Shown here piece by piece: positions 7,919 through 15,563 of a DNA stretch of 64,000 nucleotides. Both the position numbers and the translations under genes were made by a program. The notes beneath the pieces are model-generated. The model did not search any database. It saw only the letters and a list, made by a program, of their open reading frames with translations, and had not been told where the DNA came from. Source of the DNA: Paludibacteraceae bacterium. GTDB taxonomy: Bacteria; Bacteroidota; Bacteroidia; Bacteroidales; Paludibacteraceae. Location of the stretch: positions 1 through 64,000 of the forward strand of contig JAFSQL010000010.1 of NCBI GenBank assembly GCA_017446585.1, written 5' to 3'. Numbering within the stretch: position 1 is the stretch's first letter; every line of letters starts with the position of its first letter.

Positions 7919-9208
7919 ATGGAAATAGAAACCTTGTACCAACTATATGAATCGTGTCCGACAGTGACGACAGACAGTCGCGTGACACCAGCGGGCTCGA
8001 TGTTCTTCGCCTTGAAGGGAGAGAACTTTGACGGTAACCAATTCGCCAAGAAAGCGTTGGAAGGCGGCTGTGGACATGCCGTGATAGACGATGCCAGCCA
8101 AGACACGGGAGACGGACGTTGCATCGTTGTGGAAGACGTGTTGACGACGTTGCAGGAGTTGGCGAAGTATCATCGCATAGCATTGGGACTGCCCGTGATA
8201 TGTGTGACCGGCACCAATGGCAAGACGACGACGAAGGAGTTGATGGCAGCTGTGTTGTCGAAACGATATGACGTAGCCTACACGCAAGGCAATCATAACA
8301 ACCACATAGGCGTTCCGTTGACGTTACTGTCAATAGGCAAGGAGAAGCAGATTGCCATTGTGGAGACAGGTGCCAACCATCCGGGCGAGATAAAGACACT
8401 GGTAGAAATAGCCGTTCCGAACGCCGGACTGATCACGAACGTAGGCAAAGCACACTTGGAAGGATTCGGTTCATTTGAAGGCGTTGTGAAGACGAAGTGC
8501 GAGATGTATGACTTTCTGAAAGCGACAGGCGGCATGGCGTTCGTAAACATGGACAACGAAATCCTGCGCGAGAAGAGTGAAGACTTGGCACGCGAGGGTT
8601 ACGGACTAAAAGAGAAAGGCGGAAACGTCAGCGGTGAGGTGACCAGTTGTTCGCCTTTCCTGAATGTTCGATTAACAATAAGAGGACATGCGTATGACGT
8701 GTCGACACACCTAATAGGCGGTTATAACGCGGAAAACGTGGTAGCGGCGGCATGTGTGGGCACCTATTTCGGTGTGAGCGGAGAAGACATCAAAGCAGCC
8801 TTGGAAGCGTACGAACCAACGAACAATCGTTCACAGTTCACGAAAACGGATCGTAACGCCTTGATAGTAGACGCCTACAACGCCAACCCGACATCAATGA
8901 CGGCAGCGGTTGAGAACTTCAGCAAGGTGGAGATGGCAAACAAGAGTTTGATTTTGGGTGAGATGCGCGAGTTGGGAAGTGAGAGCGAGAAAGAACACAA
9001 GAAACTTGTGGCGTTGTTGAAAGAGAAGGGATTTGAGGACGTGTATTTGGTAGGGAAATGCTTTGACGGCATAGCGGGAGGCTTTCGTCACTTCGAGACG
9101 ACGGAAGCGTTGAAAGAGTACTTGAAACGCGAGAAGATAGCGGGCAGAACCATCCTGATTAAAGGTTCAAACGGCAATCACTTGAGTGAAGCGGTGGAAT
9201 TGCTTTGA
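7919..9208 (+). CDS. murF: UDP-MurNAc-tripeptide--D-Ala-D-Ala ligase
   Basis: Cytoplasmic Mur ligase that adds D-Ala-D-Ala to the UDP-MurNAc tripeptide, the last soluble step of the peptidoglycan precursor. The N-terminal part has TTDSRVTPAGSMFFALKG, the UDP-substrate domain. The ATP loop is GTNGKTTTKE, followed by TQGNHNNHIGVP typical of MurF, and the C-terminal ligase domain contains DAYNANPTSM. ATG 7919 gives 429 residues. The longer frame from 7844 adds a basic, low-complexity leader lying over the promoter. The gene stands apart from the dcw cluster at 42.8-58.2 kb, which lacks murF. Confidence 0.95.
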   Translation: MEIETLYQLYESCPTVTTDSRVTPAGSMFFALKGENFDGNQFAKKALEGGCGHAVIDDASQDTGDGRCIVVEDVLTTLQELAKYHRIALGLPVICVTGTNGKTTTKELMAAVLSKRYDVAYTQGNHNNHIGVPLTLLSIGKEKQIAIVETGANHPGEIKTLVEIAVPNAGLITNVGKAHLEGFGSFEGVVKTKCEMYDFLKATGGMAFVNMDNEILREKSEDLAREGYGLKEKGGNVSGEVTSCSPFLNVRLTIRGHAYDVSTHLIGGYNAENVVAAACVGTYFGVSGEDIKAALEAYEPTNNRSQFTKTDRNALIVDAYNANPTSMTAAVENFSKVEMANKSLILGEMRELGSESEKEHKKLVALLKEKGFEDVYLVGKCFDGIAGGFRHFETTEALKEYLKREKIAGRTILIKGSNGNHLSEAVELL

Positions 9209-9239
9209 GAAAAAAGAGTTAAGACGTAAGAATTAAGAG

Positions 9240-10127
9240 TTGTCGATTAAGTATCATGTCATAGTGCCAGAGCGACGCGAGGGAGAGGCGAGCACGTCGT
9301 TGCGTCAATCTCTGATGGAGCAGAGCATAGGAGAGGAGCAGTATGACGTGACGTATGCCGACGGAAGCAGAGGAAAGAAAGAAGGTCTGCGCACGGCAGT
9401 GGCGAACGTGAGGAAGGGCGAAGCGGAGGACGAGTGGATAGTGATGACCGACGCGGACTGTACGGTAGCGAACGATTGGATAGAAAAACTGACCGACGTG
9501 GATAAGGACGTGGTGATGGTGGCGGGGAGCGTCCGCGTGAACAAGGGGGAAAGCGGATTCTGGCGGGACCTGGAGACAGTGGAATGGTTGTCACTACAAA
9601 GCGTGACACGGATGACGTTTCCAATGATGTGCAACGGAGCGAACCTTGCCGTGCGGAGACGCGTCTATGAACAGTACCTTGCCGAAGGAGCGGACCGACA
9701 GGAATACGCCTCGGGTGACGACATGTTCCTTTTGGAGTATTGCAAAAGGAAAGGCAAAGTGGCATACAAACCGGAATGCGTGGTTGAAACGCGAGGAAGC
9801 GAAAGCATTGGCGCCTTTGTCCGTCAACGGCTGCGGTGGGCAGGAAAGACGGGAGGATATAAAGACGTGAAGACTATATTAGCCGCCTTGACCGTGTTTG
9901 GCGTGAACGCAGCGTTGATTGCCTTGGCATCAGTGGGAGCCTGGCACGTTCTGCTTGCCGCATGGGGAGCAAAAAGCGTTGTTGATTTCATCATCATAGC
10001 CCAACAAGCCCGACGGTTCGACCAAACGAACGTTATGTGGTGTTTTCCGATAGCGGAAGCACTCTACCCCATCTATGCCGTAGGAATAGGTTTAGGAGCA
10101 CAGTTGCGAAGGAAGCGCGCGTGGTGA
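9240..10127 (+). CDS. Family 2 glycosyltransferase
   Basis: GT-A fold glycosyltransferase. The N-terminal strand is KYHVIVP, the nucleotide-sugar and metal motif region is MTDADCTV, and SGDDMFLL plus QRLRW match the later GT2 motifs (acceptor-side acid and QxxRW). Two to three hydrophobic segments near the C-terminus (about 215-285) suggest membrane attachment. No ATG fits; TTG at 9240 starts right at the conserved N-terminus, and an in-frame stop lies just upstream. It follows murF by 31 bases across a heptad-repeat spacer and is probably co-transcribed. Donor and acceptor are unknown. Confidence 0.85.
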   Translation: MSIKYHVIVPERREGEASTSLRQSLMEQSIGEEQYDVTYADGSRGKKEGLRTAVANVRKGEAEDEWIVMTDADCTVANDWIEKLTDVDKDVVMVAGSVRVNKGESGFWRDLETVEWLSLQSVTRMTFPMMCNGANLAVRRRVYEQYLAEGADRQEYASGDDMFLLEYCKRKGKVAYKPECVVETRGSESIGAFVRQRLRWAGKTGGYKDVKTILAALTVFGVNAALIALASVGAWHVLLAAWGAKSVVDFIIIAQQARRFDQTNVMWCFPIAEALYPIYAVGIGLGAQLRRKRAW

Positions 10128-10161
10128 CGCGAAACCGTCAGAAAACAAAATCGGAAATTAA

Positions 10162-10194
10162 AGAGCCGTGCCCCTTGGGTCACGGCTCTCTTTT
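10162..10194 (+). terminator. Bidirectional terminator between glycosyltransferase and aldolase genes
   Basis: Nine-base stem AGAGCCGTG (10162-10170) with CACGGCTCT (10181-10189), extendable by CCC/GGG inside, followed by CTTTT on the plus strand. It sits between convergent genes. Confidence 0.8.
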
Positions 10195-10228
10195 CCGGGG
10201 AAAAATATTAGGAGAAAACTTACTTGTC

Positions 10229-11233
10229 TTATTGCGCGAGTTTGTTGTCAGAGCCAAGCACGTTGATGATTTTGTGCTTGTACATCTTGACCATTTCCTC
10301 ACGTGCCGGACCGCAGTACTTGCGCGGGTCGAACTCGCCCGGTTTCTCAGCGAAGACACGACGCACGGCAGCGGTGAACGCGAGACGGGAGTCGCTGTCA
10401 ATGTTGATTTTGCAAACGGCGGACTTGGCTGCCTTGCGCAACTGCTCTTCCGGAATACCTACTGCGTCCGGCAATTTGCCACCGTTGGAGTTGATGATGT
10501 CAACATATTCTTGTGGGACGGAAGAGGATCCGTGAAGCACGATAGGGAATCCCGGCAGTTTGACCATCACTTCATCAAGGACATCGAACGCGAGTGGAGG
10601 TGGCACGAGACGCCCCGTCTTAGGGTCACGGGTGCACTGCTCAGGTTTGAACTTGTAAGCGCCATGGCTGGTACCGATAGAAATGGCGAGGCTGTCAACG
10701 CCCGTCTTGGAAGTAAAGTCGATGACTTCCTCTGGTTTGGTATAGTGCGACTCTTCAGAGGCTACCTCGTCCTCGACACCAGCGAGGACGCCGAGTTCAC
10801 CTTCGACCGTGACATCGTACTTGTGCGCGTATTCAACGACCTTGGCGGTGAGTGCGACGTTCTCGTCGTAAGGGAGAGAGGAGCCGTCAATCATGACGGA
10901 AGAGAAACCGAAGTCCACACAAGACTTGCAGAGTTCGAAACTGTCACCGTGGTCAAGATGAAGCACAATCTCAGGATGTTCGCAACCGAGTTCCTTGGCA
11001 TATTCGACAGCACCTTGAGCCATGTAGCGGAGGAGCGTTTGGTTGGCATAGTTGCGCGCTCCCTTGGAGACTTGGAGGATGACAGGCGATTTGGTTTCAG
11101 AACTTGCCATGATGATGGCCTGCAGTTGCTCCATGTTGTTGAAGTTGAAGGCCGGCACCGCCCAACCGCCATTGATGGCGCGTTTAAACATCTCTCGCGT
11201 ATTAACGAGACCGAGATCTTTGTAGTTAACCAT
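10229..11233 (-). CDS. fba: Class II fructose-bisphosphate aldolase
   Basis: Zinc-dependent aldolase interconverting fructose 1,6-bisphosphate with glyceraldehyde 3-phosphate and dihydroxyacetone phosphate. Visible markers are WAVPAFNFNNMEQLQA, the metal-site LHLDHGDSFE, VEGELGVLAGVEDE, the phosphate-site AISIGTSHGAYK and VLHGSSSVPQE. The 334-residue length is normal for the long class II form. The gene has its own TAnnTTTG promoter about 42 bases upstream and ends at a bidirectional hairpin. Confidence 0.96.
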   Translation of the reverse strand: MVNYKDLGLVNTREMFKRAINGGWAVPAFNFNNMEQLQAIIMASSETKSPVILQVSKGARNYANQTLLRYMAQGAVEYAKELGCEHPEIVLHLDHGDSFELCKSCVDFGFSSVMIDGSSLPYDENVALTAKVVEYAHKYDVTVEGELGVLAGVEDEVASEESHYTKPEEVIDFTSKTGVDSLAISIGTSHGAYKFKPEQCTRDPKTGRLVPPPLAFDVLDEVMVKLPGFPIVLHGSSSVPQEYVDIINSNGGKLPDAVGIPEEQLRKAAKSAVCKINIDSDSRLAFTAAVRRVFAEKPGEFDPRKYCGPAREEMVKMYKHKIINVLGSDNKLAQ

Positions 11234-11451
11234 GAATAATAGTTTTTTTAGATGAATTACGTTTTATGTGACTACAAATATAACAAAAATAAATCCGATG
11301 TGTGCTGAAACGAAAAAAAAGCGTAGAATGCCACGAAACGACAAAAACACGTTCCGCGACAGCCACGCGAAAATCGCGACACGCACACGCGACGTGTCTT
11401 TCCGACAGGCGGTGAAGGCAACGGGAAACTAAAAAGGTACGGACCGTAAGG
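11234..11451. other. Spacer upstream of fba with a GC-rich block
   Basis: The fba promoter is at 11275-11282. Bases about 11320-11440 are unusually rich in CGCGA (starting near 11355, 11366, 11375 and 11388) compared with other spacers. No convincing ORF, terminator or RNA fold was recognised there. Confidence 0.4.
11275..11282 (-). promoter_or_regulatory. Bacteroidota -7 promoter element for fba
   Basis: TATATTTG on the minus strand matches TAnnTTTG, 42 bases upstream of the aldolase ATG. The -33 position is not a clear TTTG. Confidence 0.45.
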
Positions 11452-12399
11452 TCAGCGCGACACGCGGTCACGTTCGCTCACGAACGCGAGCGACTGATAA
11501 AGGAATTGCACCTTGGGCATGAGGGCGGGAGCGGTGAGAAGTGGTTGGCGGTAAATGTATTCGAGTTCGAGAGGTCGGTGGGCGCGGAAGTCGAGGGTCA
11601 TGGACGGGAGATAAGGACGCATGGAGTCAGTGAAGGAGAGCATCCTATCAATGAACTCGTCACGAACGCCCACTCCCCCCGCATGGGCGGCATTAACCAC
11701 CTCGGTCATGAGGTCACGCACGAGGGCGCGCGTGTCGGGATTTGCCTGTAAAGCCCCCGTATCGGCATTGAGCAAGGAGCAAAGACCGTTGTAAGGAATG
11801 TTCCAAACAAGTTTTTCCCATCGCTTGAGGAGGAGTTGGTCGGAGAAGGATGCCTCTACCCCACTGTCGGAAAGCGCTTGGCACGTCTGTTCCGCAAGGG
11901 TGACACAATGAGCGAAGTTGGGGGAGGAAGGTTCGGCGGCTATGGTGAGAGTTCCGTAATCATCGTGATTGACAACGGCAGGAGCGACACGATAGGCGCA
12001 GATGAACGCCATGCCGCCACAGACGAGGACGGAAGGAAGGGAAGATGCGATGAGCGATTGAACATGGCGTTCGACATTGAGTCCGTTTTGGATGAGTACG
12101 ACAATGCCGTCAGGTTTGGTCACTTGCGGCAAGATGTCACGCAGGATGTCGTTGGCAGTGGTCTTGAGCGTGACGAGGACGACATCACACTTGGGCATGC
12201 GGGATGGGTTGTCGTAGGCATTAAGGGCGTCAGGGGGTATGCAGAAGTCGCCCTTAACAGAGTGAACGGAGAGCCCGTGAGAACACGCGGCGGCATACTC
12301 AGAGTGAAAGAGGAAGTGGACGTCATTGCCAGCGGCGGCAAGTCGTCCTCCAAAGTAGGCACCGAGGGCACCGGTGCCGATGACGGCGAAAGAAAGCAT
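11452..12399 (-). CDS. panE: 2-dehydropantoate 2-reductase (ketopantoate reductase)
   Basis: NADPH-dependent reduction of ketopantoate to pantoate for coenzyme A synthesis. The dinucleotide loop GTGALGAYFGGRLAAAG is at the N-terminus; VLVTLKTTAND and LIQNGLNVE follow as in PanE/ApbA proteins. The C-terminal helical domain has LLKRWEKLVWNIPYNGLCSL, including the region of the catalytic lysine. The length of 315 residues fits. No other pantothenate gene is adjacent. A paralogous PanE-fold reductase of other specificity cannot be excluded. Confidence 0.88.
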   Translation of the reverse strand: MLSFAVIGTGALGAYFGGRLAAAGNDVHFLFHSEYAAACSHGLSVHSVKGDFCIPPDALNAYDNPSRMPKCDVVLVTLKTTANDILRDILPQVTKPDGIVVLIQNGLNVERHVQSLIASSLPSVLVCGGMAFICAYRVAPAVVNHDDYGTLTIAAEPSSPNFAHCVTLAEQTCQALSDSGVEASFSDQLLLKRWEKLVWNIPYNGLCSLLNADTGALQANPDTRALVRDLMTEVVNAAHAGGVGVRDEFIDRMLSFTDSMRPYLPSMTLDFRAHRPLELEYIYRQPLLTAPALMPKVQFLYQSLAFVSERDRVSR

Positions 12400-12490
12400 A
12401 AATACAATTATAAAAAAGATGTCAGATAAATCGGAAAGGGGTTTACCAAAATCTTTTGGGGTGATTTCTCCGAAAATACGAAAAACAGAA

Positions 12491-12570
12491 AAACAAGGGA
12501 TTTATAGGAGGACTTAGGAAGTTCTATGAATTTATAGGAGGGGTGAGGGAGACTTAGGAGGCGGGAGGAA
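12491..12570 (+). repeat. Array of eight 10-bp units, consensus NNNN(A/T)TAGGA
   Basis: Cut every ten bases from 12491, units include TTTATAGGAG, GACTTAGGAA, TTTATAGGAG again and GACTTAGGAG, with AGGA or a one-base variant at the same phase each time. The array lies between the panE start and the terminator of the next minus-strand gene. A similar 10-bp array precedes ftsI. Confidence 0.65.
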
Positions 12571-12575
12571 AAAAG

Positions 12576-12606
12576 GAACGCTCATGGGGACATGAGCGTT
12601 CTTTTT
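12576..12606 (-). terminator. Terminator of the 729-residue secreted protein gene
   Basis: Stem GAACGCTCATG (12576-12586) with CATGAGCGTTC (12591-12601), GGGA loop. T-runs follow on both strands, and it lies about 30 bases after the minus-strand stop. Confidence 0.85.
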
Positions 12607-12633
12607 ATTGATAGCCTACTGTGGTGGTAGGGA

Positions 12634-14823
12634 TTAGTCATACGAGCAGTTGTCGTAGGTTGTAGTGCCACCGTTACCAACTGTATAGGTGTCAGGGACG
12701 AGTGTCTTGGTGGAGCCGTCCGGGAGTTGGACGATGATTTGCCAGAACGGATGTTCGGAGCAAGTAGCATAGTCACTGGCATCCGTTTTGCGAACCACCT
12801 TGAAGAGACCGCACTCCTTGCCATAGGTGTCGTTGGTCGAAGGATTGGTGTCGGTGACGCAGATGTCCTCACCGAGGATGTAGAAGTCAGGGATAGCTGA
12901 GACAGATTCCACGTCATAGTTGAAAGAGGAGAAGGAAACGCACTTGGAGGCGAAACCAGCCGGTGTGGAGGCGACGACGATACGGAACTCGTTATAAGAA
13001 TTGTAGTCGGAAACCGGGATGTCATATTCAAGGGTAGCATTGATGTCCGAGAGTTGGAGAGGCGTTTCCTGACCAGGAAGGTCTTTCCAGGTACTACCGC
13101 CGTCCTTGGAGCCTTGGAAACGGAAACCGTAGTCGGTGATATAAGGAGCCACAGCCGCTTTTTCCTCATCCGTTGTTCCTTCAGCAAAACTTGTCTTGAG
13201 CGAGACGATACCCGTGACGCAGGCATTGGCAACGGACGCTTCGATACGCGAAGGAACGATGGCGAACGGTGAGTAAGGACGGAAGACGATGTCATCGACG
13301 GCAAAGTCATTCGCCTTGTTGCCACCATTGAGGTTGCGGAGCACGAGGTAGCAATGCTCATAGTTGCCAAGGCGGAAAACATCGACAAATGACGTCCAAC
13401 GAGTACGCGGGTTAGAAACGGTTACCGAGGTTGTATGATCGCTATTGTACTTGTAGGCAGTGGAGAAGACGGAGGACTGGTCTGCCAACGCAGCGGAGAA
13501 CGTGCATGAAGGCACATTGACATCGGTGGTCAGACCCGAGGCATAATTGGCAGGCGTACCCGCCGTGAGTTTAAGGTAATTGGCACCGTCATAGACCGCA
13601 TAGGCACCCGTACCATCGGCATAGAGCGGATATGAATTGACCCCGTTGGTGGCATAAGCCCTCAACTGGTCGGAGACGTTAGCAGCATCATATTCGTTTT
13701 CCGTATCTTTCAAAAGAGAAGCCCCCGAACGTGTCGCCAAATAATATTTATCCGCGCTCGAATCGTAGCAAACAGTATCACCCTCTACGACAGAAAGGTA
13801 AACCGGTTCGCCCGTAGTCGTCTTCACATAGACAGGCGTGGTGAAATCGGCGGAAGAATAGAGACGAGAGCCACCTTCGGCAAAGGTGTACCAAACGGAG
13901 TAACCCGCATTAGCCCCCGAGACACGAGCCGTGGAGAAATAGTGGTCAGAAGCGTCCAAATAGGCATAGTTGCCAGCACCATCGGTAAAGACACCATATT
14001 CATTGGTGGTAGTAGTGGCGGAAATTTCTTCAGAAACCGTACGGTTGAAAGTGGTGTCACCAGGAGTCGCGGTAGGGGCAAAAGTCGCAGACTTGTAAAG
14101 CAGATTGCGAACAACCGGGTCTTGCCCCTCCTTCACAATCATTTCGACAGGACCAGGCGTAAGTGACTCCGCAGCATCGTCGACAGGAAGAATGGCATCT
14201 CCCGGGTCATCGGAATAGATTTCAAATTGGAGTTGCGTGCCTTGGAGTTGGGAGTTGTGCGCATAAGCCACCCAGGCGGAAAATTCGAATTGCGAGTTTT
14301 TGCAAATTTCGTTGATTTCACGAATGAAAATAGCACCAGCCTTGGTCGAACCGTTGACAATCATATAGCCACCGTCGCCATCACCGGAAGTGTGGTCAAG
14401 GAGCGGAAGATCCGTGAAATTGGCACAACCAACAAGGTATTTGTTGTTGTTACCAGACTTACAACCATTGGCATTATAGAGAGAATAAGCAGAACCCGTC
14501 GAAGAATTGTAGGCCATGGCATGCGAGTTGGAGATGATGGAGTAGTCACCGCCATAGAAAGCCGTGGCATGGCCGGAGCAAGCGTTCAATTCAGACCCAT
14601 TTATCCACGTCGGAGTATAATAACCATAGAGCGGAGAGATGTGGTTGAGGGGAGACAACGAAGCCGCCGCAAAGTCACGATAGACGGAATCGGGATTGAG
14701 ACCCGTACCAAAGTTGGCGTGGAAGATGGTGTCACCATAAGAAACTCTCCCTTGAGCGAACGAAGGCAAAGAAAGAGCCAACGCCGAAAGCAAGAGGAAA
14801 CATATTTTAGGGAAACTCTTCAT
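12634..14823 (-). CDS. Secreted protein of unknown function, 729 residues
   Basis: A Sec signal peptide is clear (MKSFPKICFLLLSALALSL to FAQ, about residues 1-24). The rest is rich in Ser, Thr, Asn, Asp, Tyr and Gly, with beta-sandwich character. The phrase NDFAVDDIVFRPY near the middle resembles the end of jelly-roll domains in Bacteroidota surface proteins. No catalytic motif and no T9SS-like C-terminal domain is visible; it ends in a short Cys-containing tail. ATG 14823 was chosen because the longer frame (to 14856) only adds a hydrophobic leader lying over heptad repeats. It is probably co-transcribed with the 191-residue gene 33 bases upstream. I do not recognise a family. Confidence 0.8.
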   Translation of the reverse strand: MKSFPKICFLLLSALALSLPSFAQGRVSYGDTIFHANFGTGLNPDSVYRDFAAASLSPLNHISPLYGYYTPTWINGSELNACSGHATAFYGGDYSIISNSHAMAYNSSTGSAYSLYNANGCKSGNNNKYLVGCANFTDLPLLDHTSGDGDGGYMIVNGSTKAGAIFIREINEICKNSQFEFSAWVAYAHNSQLQGTQLQFEIYSDDPGDAILPVDDAAESLTPGPVEMIVKEGQDPVVRNLLYKSATFAPTATPGDTTFNRTVSEEISATTTTNEYGVFTDGAGNYAYLDASDHYFSTARVSGANAGYSVWYTFAEGGSRLYSSADFTTPVYVKTTTGEPVYLSVVEGDTVCYDSSADKYYLATRSGASLLKDTENEYDAANVSDQLRAYATNGVNSYPLYADGTGAYAVYDGANYLKLTAGTPANYASGLTTDVNVPSCTFSAALADQSSVFSTAYKYNSDHTTSVTVSNPRTRWTSFVDVFRLGNYEHCYLVLRNLNGGNKANDFAVDDIVFRPYSPFAIVPSRIEASVANACVTGIVSLKTSFAEGTTDEEKAAVAPYITDYGFRFQGSKDGGSTWKDLPGQETPLQLSDINATLEYDIPVSDYNSYNEFRIVVASTPAGFASKCVSFSSFNYDVESVSAIPDFYILGEDICVTDTNPSTNDTYGKECGLFKVVRKTDASDYATCSEHPFWQIIVQLPDGSTKTLVPDTYTVGNGGTTTYDNCSYD

Positions 14824-14858
14824 AACAATGAACAATGAATAATGAAGAATGAACAATT
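14824..14858 (+). repeat. Five tandem 7-bp units, AANAATG
   Basis: AACAATG, AACAATG, AATAATG, AAGAATG, AACAATT in strict 7-base phase, directly abutting the start of the 729-residue gene and overlapping the stop of the preceding one. Confidence 0.7.
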
Positions 14859-15432
14859 AAGCGTTAAGGAGAAACTTTTTGCGTTGGAGGAAGAGAGCAT
14901 AGGAGAGCGCGAGGAGGGAGAGGAAGAGGAACGCAGGAGCGTCGGTATGGAGAGGGAGTTTGAAACCAAAGACAGTAATGCCACCACCGAGATCACCAGC
15001 GGGACCAAAAGTAACAAGTTCGCCAGACCCATTAACAAGGATGAGATAGCCTTCAGGAGCATTGATGGTGAAGTCAGAACCATCCTCATCCGTGAAAGTA
15101 CCAGAAGTGGCAAGGGTTCCAGAGATACCCAAAGTGGCACTTGTGAAGGAGTCGCCAGCCGCGAAATCATAGCCTTCGCCACGGAGAAGCGCCACTTGAT
15201 GTGGGTCACCGTTGGCATCATAAAGGGTCGTTTCAACCACTTCACCGTCGAAAGCGATGCCCGACTCATCATCGTAGGCAGCCTGCAGATAGTCGTTGTT
15301 GGAGGCGGAGACAAGATTGCCCGCATCGTCGAAAGACGTTCCTTCCGGAGAAAAACCAACCGAAGGGAAAGAGACCGCTGAAAGGGAAATGGTCAAAGAG
15401 AGAGCAAATATGAGAGAGAAAATTTTTTTCAT
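14857..15432 (-). CDS. Secreted protein with CTERM-like C-terminal membrane tail
   Basis: A 191-residue protein with an N-terminal signal peptide (MKKIFSLIFALSLTISLS, cleavage near SLSA) and an acidic, Gly/Asp-rich central part. The last 30 residues hold a short polar motif (PLHTDAP), one hydrophobic helix of about 17 residues and a basic end QRKKF. This three-part tail resembles CTERM sorting signals cut by exosortase- or rhombosortase-type enzymes, though the exact motif is not one I can name. ATG 15432 lies just after a TTTG-N19-TAATTTTG promoter, so the longer frame to 15492 is rejected. It heads a two-gene unit with the 729-residue secreted protein. Confidence 0.8.
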   Translation of the reverse strand: MKKIFSLIFALSLTISLSAVSFPSVGFSPEGTSFDDAGNLVSASNNDYLQAAYDDESGIAFDGEVVETTLYDANGDPHQVALLRGEGYDFAAGDSFTSATLGISGTLATSGTFTDEDGSDFTINAPEGYLILVNGSGELVTFGPAGDLGGGITVFGFKLPLHTDAPAFLFLSLLALSYALFLQRKKFLLNA

Positions 15433-15462
15433 CCTAACAAATTTAATCCTATGCCTTGGTCG

Positions 15463-15493
15463 CAAAATTAGGTATAAACGGTAAAATGTCAAA
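15463..15493 (-). promoter_or_regulatory. Bacteroidota promoter of the 191- and 729-residue protein genes
   Basis: Minus strand TTTG (15493-15490), 19 bases, TAATTTTG (15470-15463), about 30 bases before ATG 15432. This is a full -33/-7 match. Confidence 0.7.
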
Positions 15494-15563
15494 AATATTT
15501 AACAATTAAGTTATTTGGTCTCACCTGCCTTATCACGTAAGTGACAAGGCAAGTGAAAGAAAA

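Noticed and set aside
10037..11239. 400-residue plus-strand ORF opposite the aldolase gene
   Set aside because: It is a shadow: the aldolase on the other strand is unmistakable, and this genome uses few TTA, CTA and TCA codons, so antisense frames stay open. The translation shows no family signature.
11226..11471. 81-residue minus-strand ORF between fba and panE
   Set aside because: Overlaps the panE end and the fba promoter; Cys/Arg/His-rich composition has no coding character.
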